Below, one piece after another: positions 1-12,805 of a stretch of 64,000 nt of DNA. The stretch is taken from the NCBI GenBank assembly GCA_019722365.1, contig JADFUC010000432.1, positions 124,001 through 188,000 on the forward strand. The letters are read 5' to 3'. The notes under the pieces were generated by a model. The model was not told the origin of the DNA. It saw nothing but the letters and a program-made list of their open reading frames with translations, and searched no databases. Position 1 is the stretch's first letter. Every line of letters begins with the position of its first letter. Made by a program: the position numbers and the translations under genes. Origin of the DNA: Lithospermum erythrorhizon. Lineage: Eukaryota > Streptophyta > Magnoliopsida > Boraginales > Boraginaceae.

Positions 1-498
1 AACTTATCAAATCAGGGATTAAATCAAATCGAATCAATTTCGAGTGTTCAATTCAATCAGTCAGCTTGATCAATTCAATCCCGACGAGTTAGACTGTAAA
101 TCATTAATGACCTTTTAGGAATTCATAGTTTGAGCAATCGATGCTCTTGATTTGATGGCGCATTTTATTTGAAAAATTTCACTACCAGTAATTTGCTATG
201 CCCCCTATCTGTAAATATATAAATCTTGCTTTGTAACTCATAAATAAAATCTTACTCTCCATTACATCCTAAATACAATTCCATACAGGATTCTTTTCTT
301 TCATCTAGAATAAAAAACAACAAGAAACTAACGGTGCAAACAAGAAAAGGCACAATCGGAGGTAATGTTCAATAAATAATTTATTTCGTGTTTGTCTCTC
401 CCTCTCTAGGCTCTCCTATATAAATGTACCAAATTCTCAAATGGGCTAATTTCAACAAATTCTATAATAATTCTTGAATTTTGTGATAAGAGCAAAAA
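1..498. other. 5' flank of the GPAT relic
   Basis: No coding sequence is visible. The stretch is AT-rich. The only element I can name is a TATA box about 75 bases before the ATG at 499. It probably represents the old promoter and leader of the acyltransferase relic. Confidence 0.4.
417..424 (+). promoter_or_regulatory. TATA box (TATATAAA)
   Basis: A perfect TATATAAA lies 75 bases upstream of the ATG at 499, a usual distance for a plant TATA box plus short leader. It suggests that the relic was copied as genomic DNA with its promoter. Whether it is still active cannot be seen. Confidence 0.4.
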
Positions 499-962
499 AT
501 GGCTGCAGCGATCTCCACTTTTCCACCAGTTAAAGATTGTGAATCAATAGCAGAAAGAAACTGTTACTCTGAACATGGATGGACTTTGCTAAGGACAAGC
601 TCATTTCCCTATTTTGCATTAATAGCTTTTGAAAATGGGGGTGTGTTTAGACTCATTTTTTTGCTTTTATCTCTCAAGTGTGGTCTTCTACTATTTTGTG
701 TCCGAATCATTCAGTTATAATTTTTTACCAACATTTGTTGGATGAAAAAGTATTGGTCAAGCAACTTTGATTTTGCCTCATTATACAATGATCTTTATCA
801 GAGACAATGGAGGTATTTTCGTCATGTGGAAGAAGATGTGTTCTTACAGCAAATCCGAGGATTATGGTGGAAGCATTTTTGAAGGATTTTTTGGAGGTGG
901 ATTTGGTTTTGGGGACTGAGATTGAGAGCTATAGTTTCATAGTTGGATTAGGATTAATATAG
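499..962 (+). pseudogene. Glycerol-3-phosphate acyltransferase (GPAT4/6/8 type), N-terminal HAD half only
   Basis: The intact family makes 2-monoacylglycerol phosphate for cutin and suberin, with an N-terminal HAD-like phosphatase domain followed by an acyltransferase domain. Here the first frame reads MAAAISTFPPVKDCESIAE and then SSFPYFALIAFE, as in the family. Between them the HAD motif I (normally DMDGTLL) is broken by a base loss. After a degenerate stretch, another frame resumes at about 806 with [20 protein letters not shown] and then [10 protein letters not shown], and reaches a stop at 960-962. The acyltransferase domain with its HX4D motif is absent downstream, where the helicase relic begins. 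With the frameshifts and only the N-terminal third left, this is a dead fragment. The family call is confident; the paralogue is not. Confidence 0.8.
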
Positions 963-1058
963 TCGTTGCTTGCTCATAAAAAAAATTAGTCGTGGCTTAA
1001 TTCCACGGATTAATAGTAGGTTGGTAAGTTGGTTTTCTATAAATACCTCCACTGATTA

Positions 1059-3406
<2,348 letters not shown>

Positions 3407-3585
3407 GATTCTTTCCAGATTGTAACCCTCTTTTGTAACAACTAATTCGTTTTCATATCACTCTTTTTGGATTTTGATGCTTCACTTTTTATTTTTTGCA
3501 CGCAAGTATTTTTATATATATTGTATAATATTAACATGATAGTTTTGATTCAAATCAAATTTACGTGTCATTGAAGACTACAAAA

Positions 3586-3690
3586 CTTGTTTATTTTGAC
3601 CATTGAAAATTCTAAGTGTACAATCTTTTTATTTAAGTGTACAATCTTGTTTATTTTGACCATTGAAAATTCTAAGTGTACAATCTTTTT
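3586..3690. repeat. Two 45-base direct repeats, period 60
   Basis: A 45-base block starting CTTGTTTATTTTGACC occurs identically at 3586-3630 and 3646-3690. The 15-base spacer ends with a further short copy of the block's own tail (AAGTGTACAATC). The identity implies a recent local duplication. It lies between the helicase and BiP relics. Confidence 0.85.
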
Positions 3691-3841
3691 GAAATTGAGA
3701 GAGTGTGCATTTTATGTGCCCTGGTTTACTTGTCAAATGTAGCTAGATCAGGTGCAGTAACATATTATGTGTCCTGGTCGCTTATTGATACTGTAAACTT
3801 ACTTAAGTGCTTCCACTTCTTGAATTATCTCTTACATGGTT

Positions 3842-4248
3842 TATGAAGGCGAAAGAAGATAGACGAAGGATTGTCGAGGACTTGGGAGGTTCGAGTTATC
3901 TGGCATTCCTCCGACACCAAGGTAGTTGAAGTTTTGAGCATTTGAGCACATTTTCCTAACATCTTAAACTGATTTGTAAGGGTCTCATAATTAATACTAA
4001 CAATGGTCTTCATCTTTCAAGGGAGTGCCTCAGATCGAGGTTACTTTTGAGGTCGATGTCAATGGTATATTACATGTTACTGCTGAATAAAGCAGCAATG
4101 AATAAGCAATCAATCACCATAACAAACGATAAACTCATAAAACGCGTCTCAGCCAGGATGAAATTGTTCGGATGGTTAAAGAGGCAGAGGAGTTCGCGAA
4201 GGAAGACAAGAAGGTAAAAGAGAGTGTAGATTCCAGGAACAAGAACTA
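3842..4248 (+). pseudogene. BiP/HSP70 substrate-binding-domain fragment with intron-like gap
   Basis: The first block (3842-3920) reads YEGERR, an in-frame stop, then TKDC and LSGIPPTPR, which is the HSP70 substrate-binding domain as in luminal BiP. A gap of about 97 bases with GT at the start and AG at the end follows. It resumes at about 4020 with GVPQIEVTFEVDVNGILHV, then [15 protein letters not shown] and [20 protein letters not shown] in shifted frames, ending near 4248. The stop and frameshifts make it non-functional. The ATPase domain and the C-terminal lid with the ER-retention signal are both absent. The retained gap at a conserved junction indicates a DNA-level copy rather than a retrocopy. 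Joining the two blocks leaves the frame one base short. Confidence 0.8.
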
Positions 4249-4932
4249 GTCTTCCTGGTTCTGTTTTTACTCATTGAATGTCGATAAATAGTCCAGTCCA
4301 GACTCTGTCATGAGTGTTGATAAATAGTCCTGACTTCTCATGAGAAGATGGTCTCAACGAGCATATTTTAATGTCACAGATTCTGTAATCTGTACCCCCA
4401 TATACCATCACACGTTTTTGAATTCGACTTCCTCACAAGCTTCGAGGGATTGAGATCAACACTCTTCCCCTTGTAAGAAAGACCTATGTGGTTCCCACAG
4501 TTCTTGCAGAGTAGTTCAATGAACCTTTGAGCCTGGTACTCTCCTCACGGCTGATGAAGGTAGCATCTATATTGCTGAATTCAATTTCGATCATCTTCAT
4601 GTTATTCTATTAAATCTAGCTCCAATTTCCAGGAGGTGTGTCACAATTTTTAATCACCACAGGTCAATTGATTTTTAACAATTAGGGATTACATGACTAT
4701 ACTTATTCAGACAATGATGTAACAAAGGGCTTCTTTATTAAGAACACAAATGAAGAAAGAAAGACTTATATCTCAGTGCTAATAAAAAGTTGGTAAACTT
4801 GAATACAGAATTTGATGTAAACATTTATCTAATTTACCTCTGTATTAATGAGATATTAAATCTATGGGTGCAAATATCATCAAGATTTTGAGACTCCCAA
4901 CATAATTAGTGCCTACTATAAAACTCGGCAAA
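4249..4932. other. Intergenic; short unassigned reading frame
   Basis: No gene is recognised. From about 4526 a plus-strand frame stays open for roughly 45 codons (LLTADEGSIYIAEFNFDHLH), but I cannot tie it to a family. A small imperfect duplication (GATAAATAGTCC) occurs at about 4283 and 4319. The stretch ends at the stop codon of the minus-strand response regulator. Confidence 0.3.
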
Positions 4933-7255
4933 TTACCCTGTTAGATGATATGGCTTATTCCCTTCAGGCGACAAACAATATTTATTAGAATCATCATCAG
5001 AAAATTGTTGTAGCAAGTTCTCAATCTCCTCTATATTCAGTTCTTGAGACATATCAATTGTGTCCCTCTCCATGCCCTAAAACTAGATTCTGGACCCTTT
5101 AGAACTTCATCAATAGATTCACTAAACAATGGTAACCACTGACCTTCAACTAAAATTCAATTCTTGGTGCTTGTGGATTTTGTCCAGGAATCGATGAACT
5201 AACTCCAATATTTTCACGGAGATTGATTGTGTTCGGTGAATGACTAACCCATGTTGGTAAAAATGGTTCCAGGGGCTGCAATCCAGGGCCAAAGTTTCCC
5301 TGAGTCACTATGTTTGATGAATTTGACATGGAGTTAGGAACATTGACAATTTGGATAGGATATTCAGTTGGAATATTGCAATAATTCAACCCAACATTGT
5401 CCAGGAGATTTCCAGTAGTTTGAATGTGGGAATAATTTGGCCTGGAAAATTGTCTAGAGGAGTACATGGATGAAGGATAACTACCCAAACATCTTTGGAA
5501 AGTGAAAGTTGAATTAGGCATATTAGTTGGCATCTCATGTTTGGTTGCTTCATCTTTCTGAGCCTTAGTTTTCGCCCGAAATTTCTGTTGCAGATGAAAC
5601 GTAAAAATAATCAAAATTAGAAAGTGGATGATCTTGGCTTGATATAAACCGTATTATATGTTAATGATGCAGTGCTATACTCCTCTCTTACAACTTTAGT
5701 TCTGCCTAAAACCATAAATAAGGTGAAATAATGTACCTGTAAATAGCTAGAGATATGTTGAGTTGTTATCTCTGGTACATTCATCAATTGCTTGATCCTT
5801 GTTGGAGTGGCCCCTAGATTCCACACAAGCAAACATCGGAAATAAGAATTAATGAACCTTCAATACCAAAGTAAAAGTAAAATATCATACTCCCTAAGTA
5901 ATATATTAAGTGAAACACAAAATGAAAACGTTAATTAATTTGAAACAAATAAAAGATCATCGTTAAAGAAAAAAGTGCATCTCATAATAATATTACTGTT
6001 TTCGCCAAGAGCTTCATAAGATTCTTCGAACTTCTGTTGAAGTTTTGGAGTCCAATCCAGGCGTTGAGATTTCTTTTTTTGTTTCTCTCCATCCTTATTT
6101 ATGTTACTTGAAGTTGAAGAGGTAGATGAGCCACTAGTGAATTTGCCATCATCTTCTCTTACCCTTTTGCCTAATTGGCAACTTTCTCCAATATAATTTC
6201 CATTTCTTGGACCAATAAAATGATCATCAATGGAAATTGTTGATGTTCCAATCATTCTTGAATTCCCCATTTCCAAAGACTTTGAGAAAGGCATTTTACC
6301 CAAATGTGAGGATGATTTTTCATTTCCATGCAAAACTTCAAAATATTTTAATACTTCTCTTGGGTTCAATTCCTTGTTGAGGGGGTGTTTTTCCATTCTG
6401 TAACGAAGAACATGTTGCCAAATATTGACAAGATTATGTGGTGCAATTGGTTTGTGAAAGAAAAAGCAAGCCCCTTCATTTAGAGATCTTCTTGTTAACT
6501 CTATGTCTTCCATGGTTGAAATCACTGTAAGATTTTAATGTAAAATGATTAATAGTATAAAACTAAATAATTGGATAAAACTAAGTTTAACAAAAAATAA
6601 AAGAGTAATGATAATTAATATCATGATGTGTATCAGAATTTGGGCAGTAATTGTTAATAATATCTATAATTAGATTTGAACCAAATATAGAAAATATTAA
6701 ATTACTTTTTCTAGTTAGAACTACCTCACGTTTTATAAATGTCACCCTATCCATTTCAATTCGACTAGAATTTTTTTTCAACCAAATAGTCAATTACTTT
6801 TTAAACAATAATTAATCGATATAAATATGAACATTATGAAAGTATTTATTTCATTATATAAGACACACCAATCACTTATATGTCAAAATTTGAAACGTTA
6901 AAATAAAATATTTAAATAAGATTAATTTATAATTAATATTGATAATGAGAGTTTCTGGCTATTTATTTAGACATTCAAATTAATTGAGATGGATGTAGCA
7001 TTGTTTACAAGACTACATTAATTTATTTGTTGGTTTAGTTGATATACTTAATTTTGATTTGGATCGAAATCACAATTATAATGCTAACGGTGAAACACTC
7101 ACGAAGGAGAGGGATGTCAACTTTTGAAGTGATTTGCTTGAGAAACTCAAACCCATCCATTCCTGGCATATCAATTTCACTGATGATAAGGTCAAACATG
7201 CTTCCTCTTTCAAAAATCATGCTCAATGCCATGGAAGCATAAGTTGTTGTTGTTA
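4933..7255 (-). CDS. Type-B response regulator (receiver + GARP/Myb-like domain), 5' exon not found
   Basis: Exons on the minus strand with GT-AG borders are 7255-7103, 6524-5997, 5813-5737 and 5584 to 5150 or 4933. The receiver shows FDLIISEIDMPGMDGFEFL and, later, HKP, the conserved Lys. The phospho-acceptor Asp of the usual ISD motif is Glu. The exon that should carry the acidic Asp pair (VLVVDDD) is not visible upstream. The GARP domain follows from SQRLDWTPKLQQKFEE to TPTRIKQLMNV and ISSYLQKF and is divergent from ordinary ARR-B proteins (usual ASHLQKYR). A Ser/Thr/Asn-rich linker and a long polar C-terminus follow. The frame stops at 5150, but adding one T to a T run and one G to a G run opens it to 4933, ending in an acidic ELNIEEIENLLQQF tail. 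Intact members act in the nucleus in cytokinin signalling; activity here is uncertain. Confidence 0.72.
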
Positions 7256-10200
7256 CTGCAAGAAAATAAGAGGAAAACAAAAATCACATTAAGCCTTTTG
7301 TTCATTGTGTCACGAATCTAATATTTAAAAATAATTAATTATTCCTTTTCGTGTAATTAACTATCAGTAGAATTCAGATGCTTGACCGCATTAAATATTA
7401 AAATTAGATTGAAGATAAAGTACATAGACGATCATATACATTTACAATTTTATTTTTTCATTTCAAAATAACATATTGGTCTAATATTAGTATAAACAAT
7501 ATAGTTCAACTAGTATAGTGATATAATTTACCTTATCATCAATTTTAAGTGTAATGTATATTTTTTTTTGTTAATTAGCGTGTTTGTAGAAACCATCGCG
7601 CAGAGTGGGAGGATGTCTGTTAGTGTAATGTATATTATGATTAAATAAACAAGGAAATATGAAATTGCAATAAATGAAGCATTTCTTGCAATTCATCTTA
7701 GATGATGATTTGCTTGCAAAGATATGGCACCACTATTTTTTAATCATATTTCAAAAAAATACCAAGAAATAATATTTTGATATTACTGTTTTTATATATA
7801 TTTGTTTATATAAATTTTATATTGATTAGAATAATGAATTAAAATTACTTTATTGTCAAAATTATACATAAAATAAAAAGGGGAAACGATATAACAAGAA
7901 TATAATTAATTGGTGTAATAAACAGTAACATTTAATTTGGATTACCTAAATAGGTGTTTGAATGATGCATGTGATCCCATTAAAAATCTACATCAATTAT
8001 TATATTGATTTTATTCAGTTCAACTTTTTTTAAATTATGAACAAGGCTGGGCATCTGATGATCTTTTTGTTTCTGTAAATATTCTATAGTCACAACTCAC
8101 ATATATGGCCAATTATTATCTCCTGAATCATTATAATAGTAAAGTAAAGCTATTAAATCAAATATACGGAGTACTTATTAAAGAACATGTGTATGTTTAA
8201 TGTATGGGATTAAACTCATAAATCATAATACTCGATAAACATTAATAATGTGATCCCGATACAAATTCAAATCAAATAAATTTATTACATGAGATAATTA
8301 ATTCATGCACTTGGGTCAAGTTACCAAACATTTACATTTATTAATTTGTTGTAATATTAAATCAACATATCTGAAGAAATACAAGTGCTACAAATGAAAG
8401 AACCAATTTAATTTTGTATCTAAAACAATGTAATTGATTGGAAGTGTATTAGGTGCTACAAGAAAGTAAAGTTAAGTTGAGCTAAATTATAGATAAATAA
8501 CTCTTATATAAATTAAGTGAAACATTTTTTAATAAAAAATCGTCAATGCAAGTTCAATTAAATTATTAGTCGTATAATAAAGTACTGAAAAAATATCTCA
8601 AATGAAATATAAACAAAGAACACTGAAACTTGACATAAAATAGATATGCTATGAGGCTATGACTTAGTATTCATTTTTTTTGTATTTGAATTGAGCACAC
8701 ATAGATTCAGAGTGTGATTATAAACTATTTGTAAAATTAATTGATAATGCATATATAAACTAAACATAATATGATCATGTGTTGTGTTTGAAAACAGGGA
8801 AAAATTTACAAGTAAATAAATAATTGAAATTAGTTTGTAAGAAATGAGAGAATGAAAACTGTTTGATTGATCATTTGTCACAAGTTGTTATTAGAATGTT
8901 GCCCAAATGTAAATTCAAGTTAATATTTGGTTCCTGTAGACTATTATATCTTCCCTATTTATTATTAAAATGAGAATCCCAAATAGTTGGCACCAGCCTC
9001 AATCTTTCTTAAATAGTCTCTATAGTTTTTATTCTCAAAAATTATTTTTTATAGATTTAGTTTTAGTATTGAAATAAACGTTTCACATTCGATATGTTTT
9101 TGATTATTTTCTATTAAAACATGATGATATTAATTTACAATTGATTTATTAAGTTCTTCGTTTCAATCTGTTTTGTTAAGTTTACTTCTTGTCATGTATA
9201 GTCTAATCTTAAAAATAGATAATATAAAGCTGAGATGTTTGTCTGATGCTTAATCCTATATCCCGATTTTTCAAATATTATTTTCGTTGTCCATATGGTT
9301 TATGATCAAGGTCATTTTTATTTATATTTTAATCACTATATCTCCAATGTTTTTCTGTTTATGTTTCCTGTTTTTGAAATTGCTTATTTATTATCCATTT
9401 GAACATTGCTAGAGGCAAGAGATCTGTTTTAGAGATGATATTGACCGAACTTTATGAGTTTAAATCTTGGTTGAAGTGTCGGATCTTAGAATTTAACGTT
9501 TGAGTATACGTTTAGGAACATAAAATTCAGGATGAGCTTTTGCGAATCGAGATGGGCCAGATTTGAGTAAGCGTTTGAACACTTTTGCAGTATTCGAATG
9601 GATGAGAGTGGATGAAACAGGCATGAGATAATGATGATAGATCGAATAATCTTGTGTCTGATTCCCCGGATGGATAAAGTGAAGTCTTTAATTTCTCTAA
9701 GAAAATATGGTCAAACCTAACCGAAGCTTCTATTTTTAACATTTAAAGAGTAAATTAGGTGTGTAATGATATAAGAGTAAATAATTAGAGTTCCTTTTGA
9801 TTTATGAAAAAGGGAATTAAAAAATAGGACCAATTAATTAGAGTAATTAAAAGGTCAAAACAAGGCATTAATGGTACATTAAGATTCCGTGGCCAAATTT
9901 GGCCTTTGACTTTGACTACGTTGACTATTACTATATTATTCATTTAATTTGTAATTTTATTTTTTGAGGAAATATTTATATCATAAATAATTTTTGTTCG
10001 TTATTCTAATAAATTAAAAAAAATGACATTTTGGATCATTTTTCACTAAATATTCCCATTATAGTAAATTCATGTTATAATTAAAAAGTAATTGTTGAAA
10101 TTCAATAGAAGATTCATACAAAATCAAATGATGCAGATGAACAAAGCTAGAGATCTTATAAACTAGTCATATGCTTTGACATATTTAATATGAGACGGAT

Positions 10201-10454
10201 TATCCTTGATACTCTCGGCGCATAGAGCGATTTTTTGGTGATCACGTGAACTAAATAAGTATTTCGTAATCTATACCATAAAGGAATTCATGGGTTCTAT
10301 CCTAAAACTAATTGATGATAGAAAGAATGAACCATTATCTTATTAATTCACCCGAAAGGATTTGTATTATCAATGTGGAATAATCCACAATCAATGTACC
10401 ATCTAGAAAATAATAATGTCAATCAAATGTAAATTTTAACTTGTATTCTTTAAG
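7256..10454. other. AT-rich intergenic region
   Basis: This would be the 5' side of the response-regulator gene, but no first exon with a receiver start is recognisable on the minus strand. Reading frames are short and carry no family signature. No clear transposon ends were seen. Confidence 0.4.
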
Positions 10455-11845
10455 AAAAAACTAACGGCCAAAAGTTTGTCTTAATGTGATCTGATTTTGG
10501 ACTCTACTTTTCGATAACAAATTACCTCTTTGATACTAACATCTTTGATATCCGATCCCAGTGATGAAGATTTAAAGACTTATTTGTTTTAGATATGTAG
10601 AAATCTCTATACTTTCGTCATTGCCAGGTTCTTGAAAGAGGTCCGGAGCTAGATTGCATCGAGACTTTTTAGGGGCTTGAGACTCAGTGCATAGACATCA
10701 AAGAGGTATAATCACGGTAATACCCCGGTATCATGAGATTCGACTTCTTTGGGGGCAGAAGCAAGAGCCACAGACAAGGACTTGGCATCTGGAATTACAT
10801 CTACAGGTGTGCCTCAATTCCCCGCTTGATATGCACCGCGTATTTATCGAGCCTCACTTTTTGTTGATAACAAAGAGGAGAGTATAATAAATTTTTATGT
10901 CTTTATGTATCTTGCTATGCTTAGTTTGTTTCGGATAATACTTGGTTTCGTTTTATTATGTTTAGACCTTAGTTATACGCTTTAGTGTAAATGTGTTGGA
11001 TTTATATTGTATATATATCTGATTTTACATTCGTGATTTCTTATGTTGAGAGTCGAGCTTTATTATGTGTTTTTATTCCCCTAGTATAAGGTAATTTGTT
11101 ATCATCAAAAATGGGGAGTTTGTTGATCGGTCTTCTGAATCGTTCGAAGATAACAAATTACCTCTATATCTTAACATCTTTTCATATCTTTAGTAGTGCA
11201 ATCGAGAGTAGATCGTGGGAGCTGATCTTATAGCAAAGGATCAAGTGTCTCTTGAAGGTGAAGACTTATTTATTTTTTAGGCCTTATGTGAAATCTATCT
11301 TCGCTTGTTTTATGATTAGTGATTAAAGTTGCAAAAAGTTTTAATATAGTTTGTTCTTTAAGCGTCTTGAAAATAATAATGTTGAACTTAATTAGAACTT
11401 AAATTGGTTGGTGGTGATATATTTGTGTTGCCATAACGGGTTGAAATGCGTACTAATTAAGTTTAATTAAGTTTAAAATCTGGCGAGAAAACAGTGGTCG
11501 AGGACCAAGGGTAGTCCCGAACATCCACGAAGTCTGACTCTTGTGAGCAATTCGTGCAGTGAGATTACACTTTACTCCCGACCTATTTCCCGATCTAGGT
11601 TTTTTAGGACTCATTTTTTAGGAAATCTCTCATAAACCTTTAGCTTTAACTTTTGCACGATTTAAAGAGGCGGTTTTCACACTTTTCAAAAGCAAAAGCA
11701 TTGTAATCCTCTTATACAATAGTAGTTTAGAAATTTCCTTAGCTTGTTACAAATTCATATATTTATTTAATCTGAGTATTCTTGGGTTATATCAGGGAGA
11801 TTAGAAGATCAAAAATCCGCAAAGGGGTTTTTGAGTTTCTAACAT
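10455..11845 (+). mobile_element. Copia-like LTR retrotransposon remnant, internally deleted
   Basis: At 11085-11125 the sequence runs TTGTTATCATCAAAAATGGG followed by GAGTTTGTTGATCGG. This closely resembles the polypurine-tract/3'-LTR junction of many plant Copia elements. Downstream text up to about 11845 (ending TTTCTAACA) looks like the 3' LTR. A diverged copy of the first part of that LTR, sharing GATAACAAATTACCTCT, occurs at about 10470-10620 and may be the 5' LTR. Only about 500 bases lie between, with no gag or pol frame. The boundaries and the lineage are tentative. Confidence 0.45.
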
Positions 11846-12805
11846 AAGGTTACAAGAAAGTTACCTGTTTTGTGGAGTTTGCTGCGTGTAGACTCGGAGT
11901 TTCACCATATTCATAGTGGTGATGATTCACAATCCCGATGTTGGAAAGCGAAGATTTGAGCACTTAGGAAAACGAAGGCTCGTTAAAAATCATTTGGTCA
12001 TTTCTTTCATGTCGTTCGTTGCTTGTCGTTTCATTCATTTACTTCATAATAGTTATATTATTATTTTCATTTTCACATTCTGATATAATTGTTTATTCTT
12101 ATTGGGTAGGTGATTTAAATTGATAATAATTAATTGTTATAATTGTAATCGATCTCAATATCGAAAAATCCAAAAAGATATTATAAATAAGCATTACTTC
12201 ATTTCTAAAAGATATTATTAGTTCAACATAACCTACCATTATATCAATGGTGGCTAACCACAATTCTACTATAAACTGAAAACAATTGTGCGAGCTAGAT
12301 ACAGCTTGACACTACAATGAGAATCACATGAAAGAAGGCTACATGAATTTGTACTCTCAAGGCTAGTGAGATTAATGTAAATATTTTACACCAATCCCTC
12401 ATTAGCCCTAAATTTGAAAATGGGTATCATTCAAATCGGGTTCAGTAATAGATCGGAAGTAGCAGGTTAAATCGTGTGCGGTCGATACCCACCTACTTCC
12501 AAACTGGTCCTGAACCTAGTAAGTGAATGTTTATGCAAAGAGAAAGATGGTTGAATCATGCCTCACCAATCTTTGAAGATCTATTAAGTAAGGAAACAAC
12601 AAATTCTCTGCGAGACTTCTATTACCTTTAGCCAGAAAGAGGTGTGTGGGAGGCAGGAGCGGACAGAGAGGGACGGGGTAGGAGTACATCTAATGCATGC
12701 AAATAAACCTACATATAGTGGGAATAATATATATGGTTTTAAAGAATGGTTTTCTTATTGATCATTTAATTATACAAGCCATGAACCTATTCAAAAACCT
12801 GAGTC
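11846..12805. other. Intergenic; 3' flank of the EDR2-like gene
   Basis: No coding sequence was recognised. The right part should contain the 3' UTR of the minus-strand EDR2-like gene. An imperfect foldback of about 90 bases lies at 12437-12525 (see findings). Confidence 0.35.
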
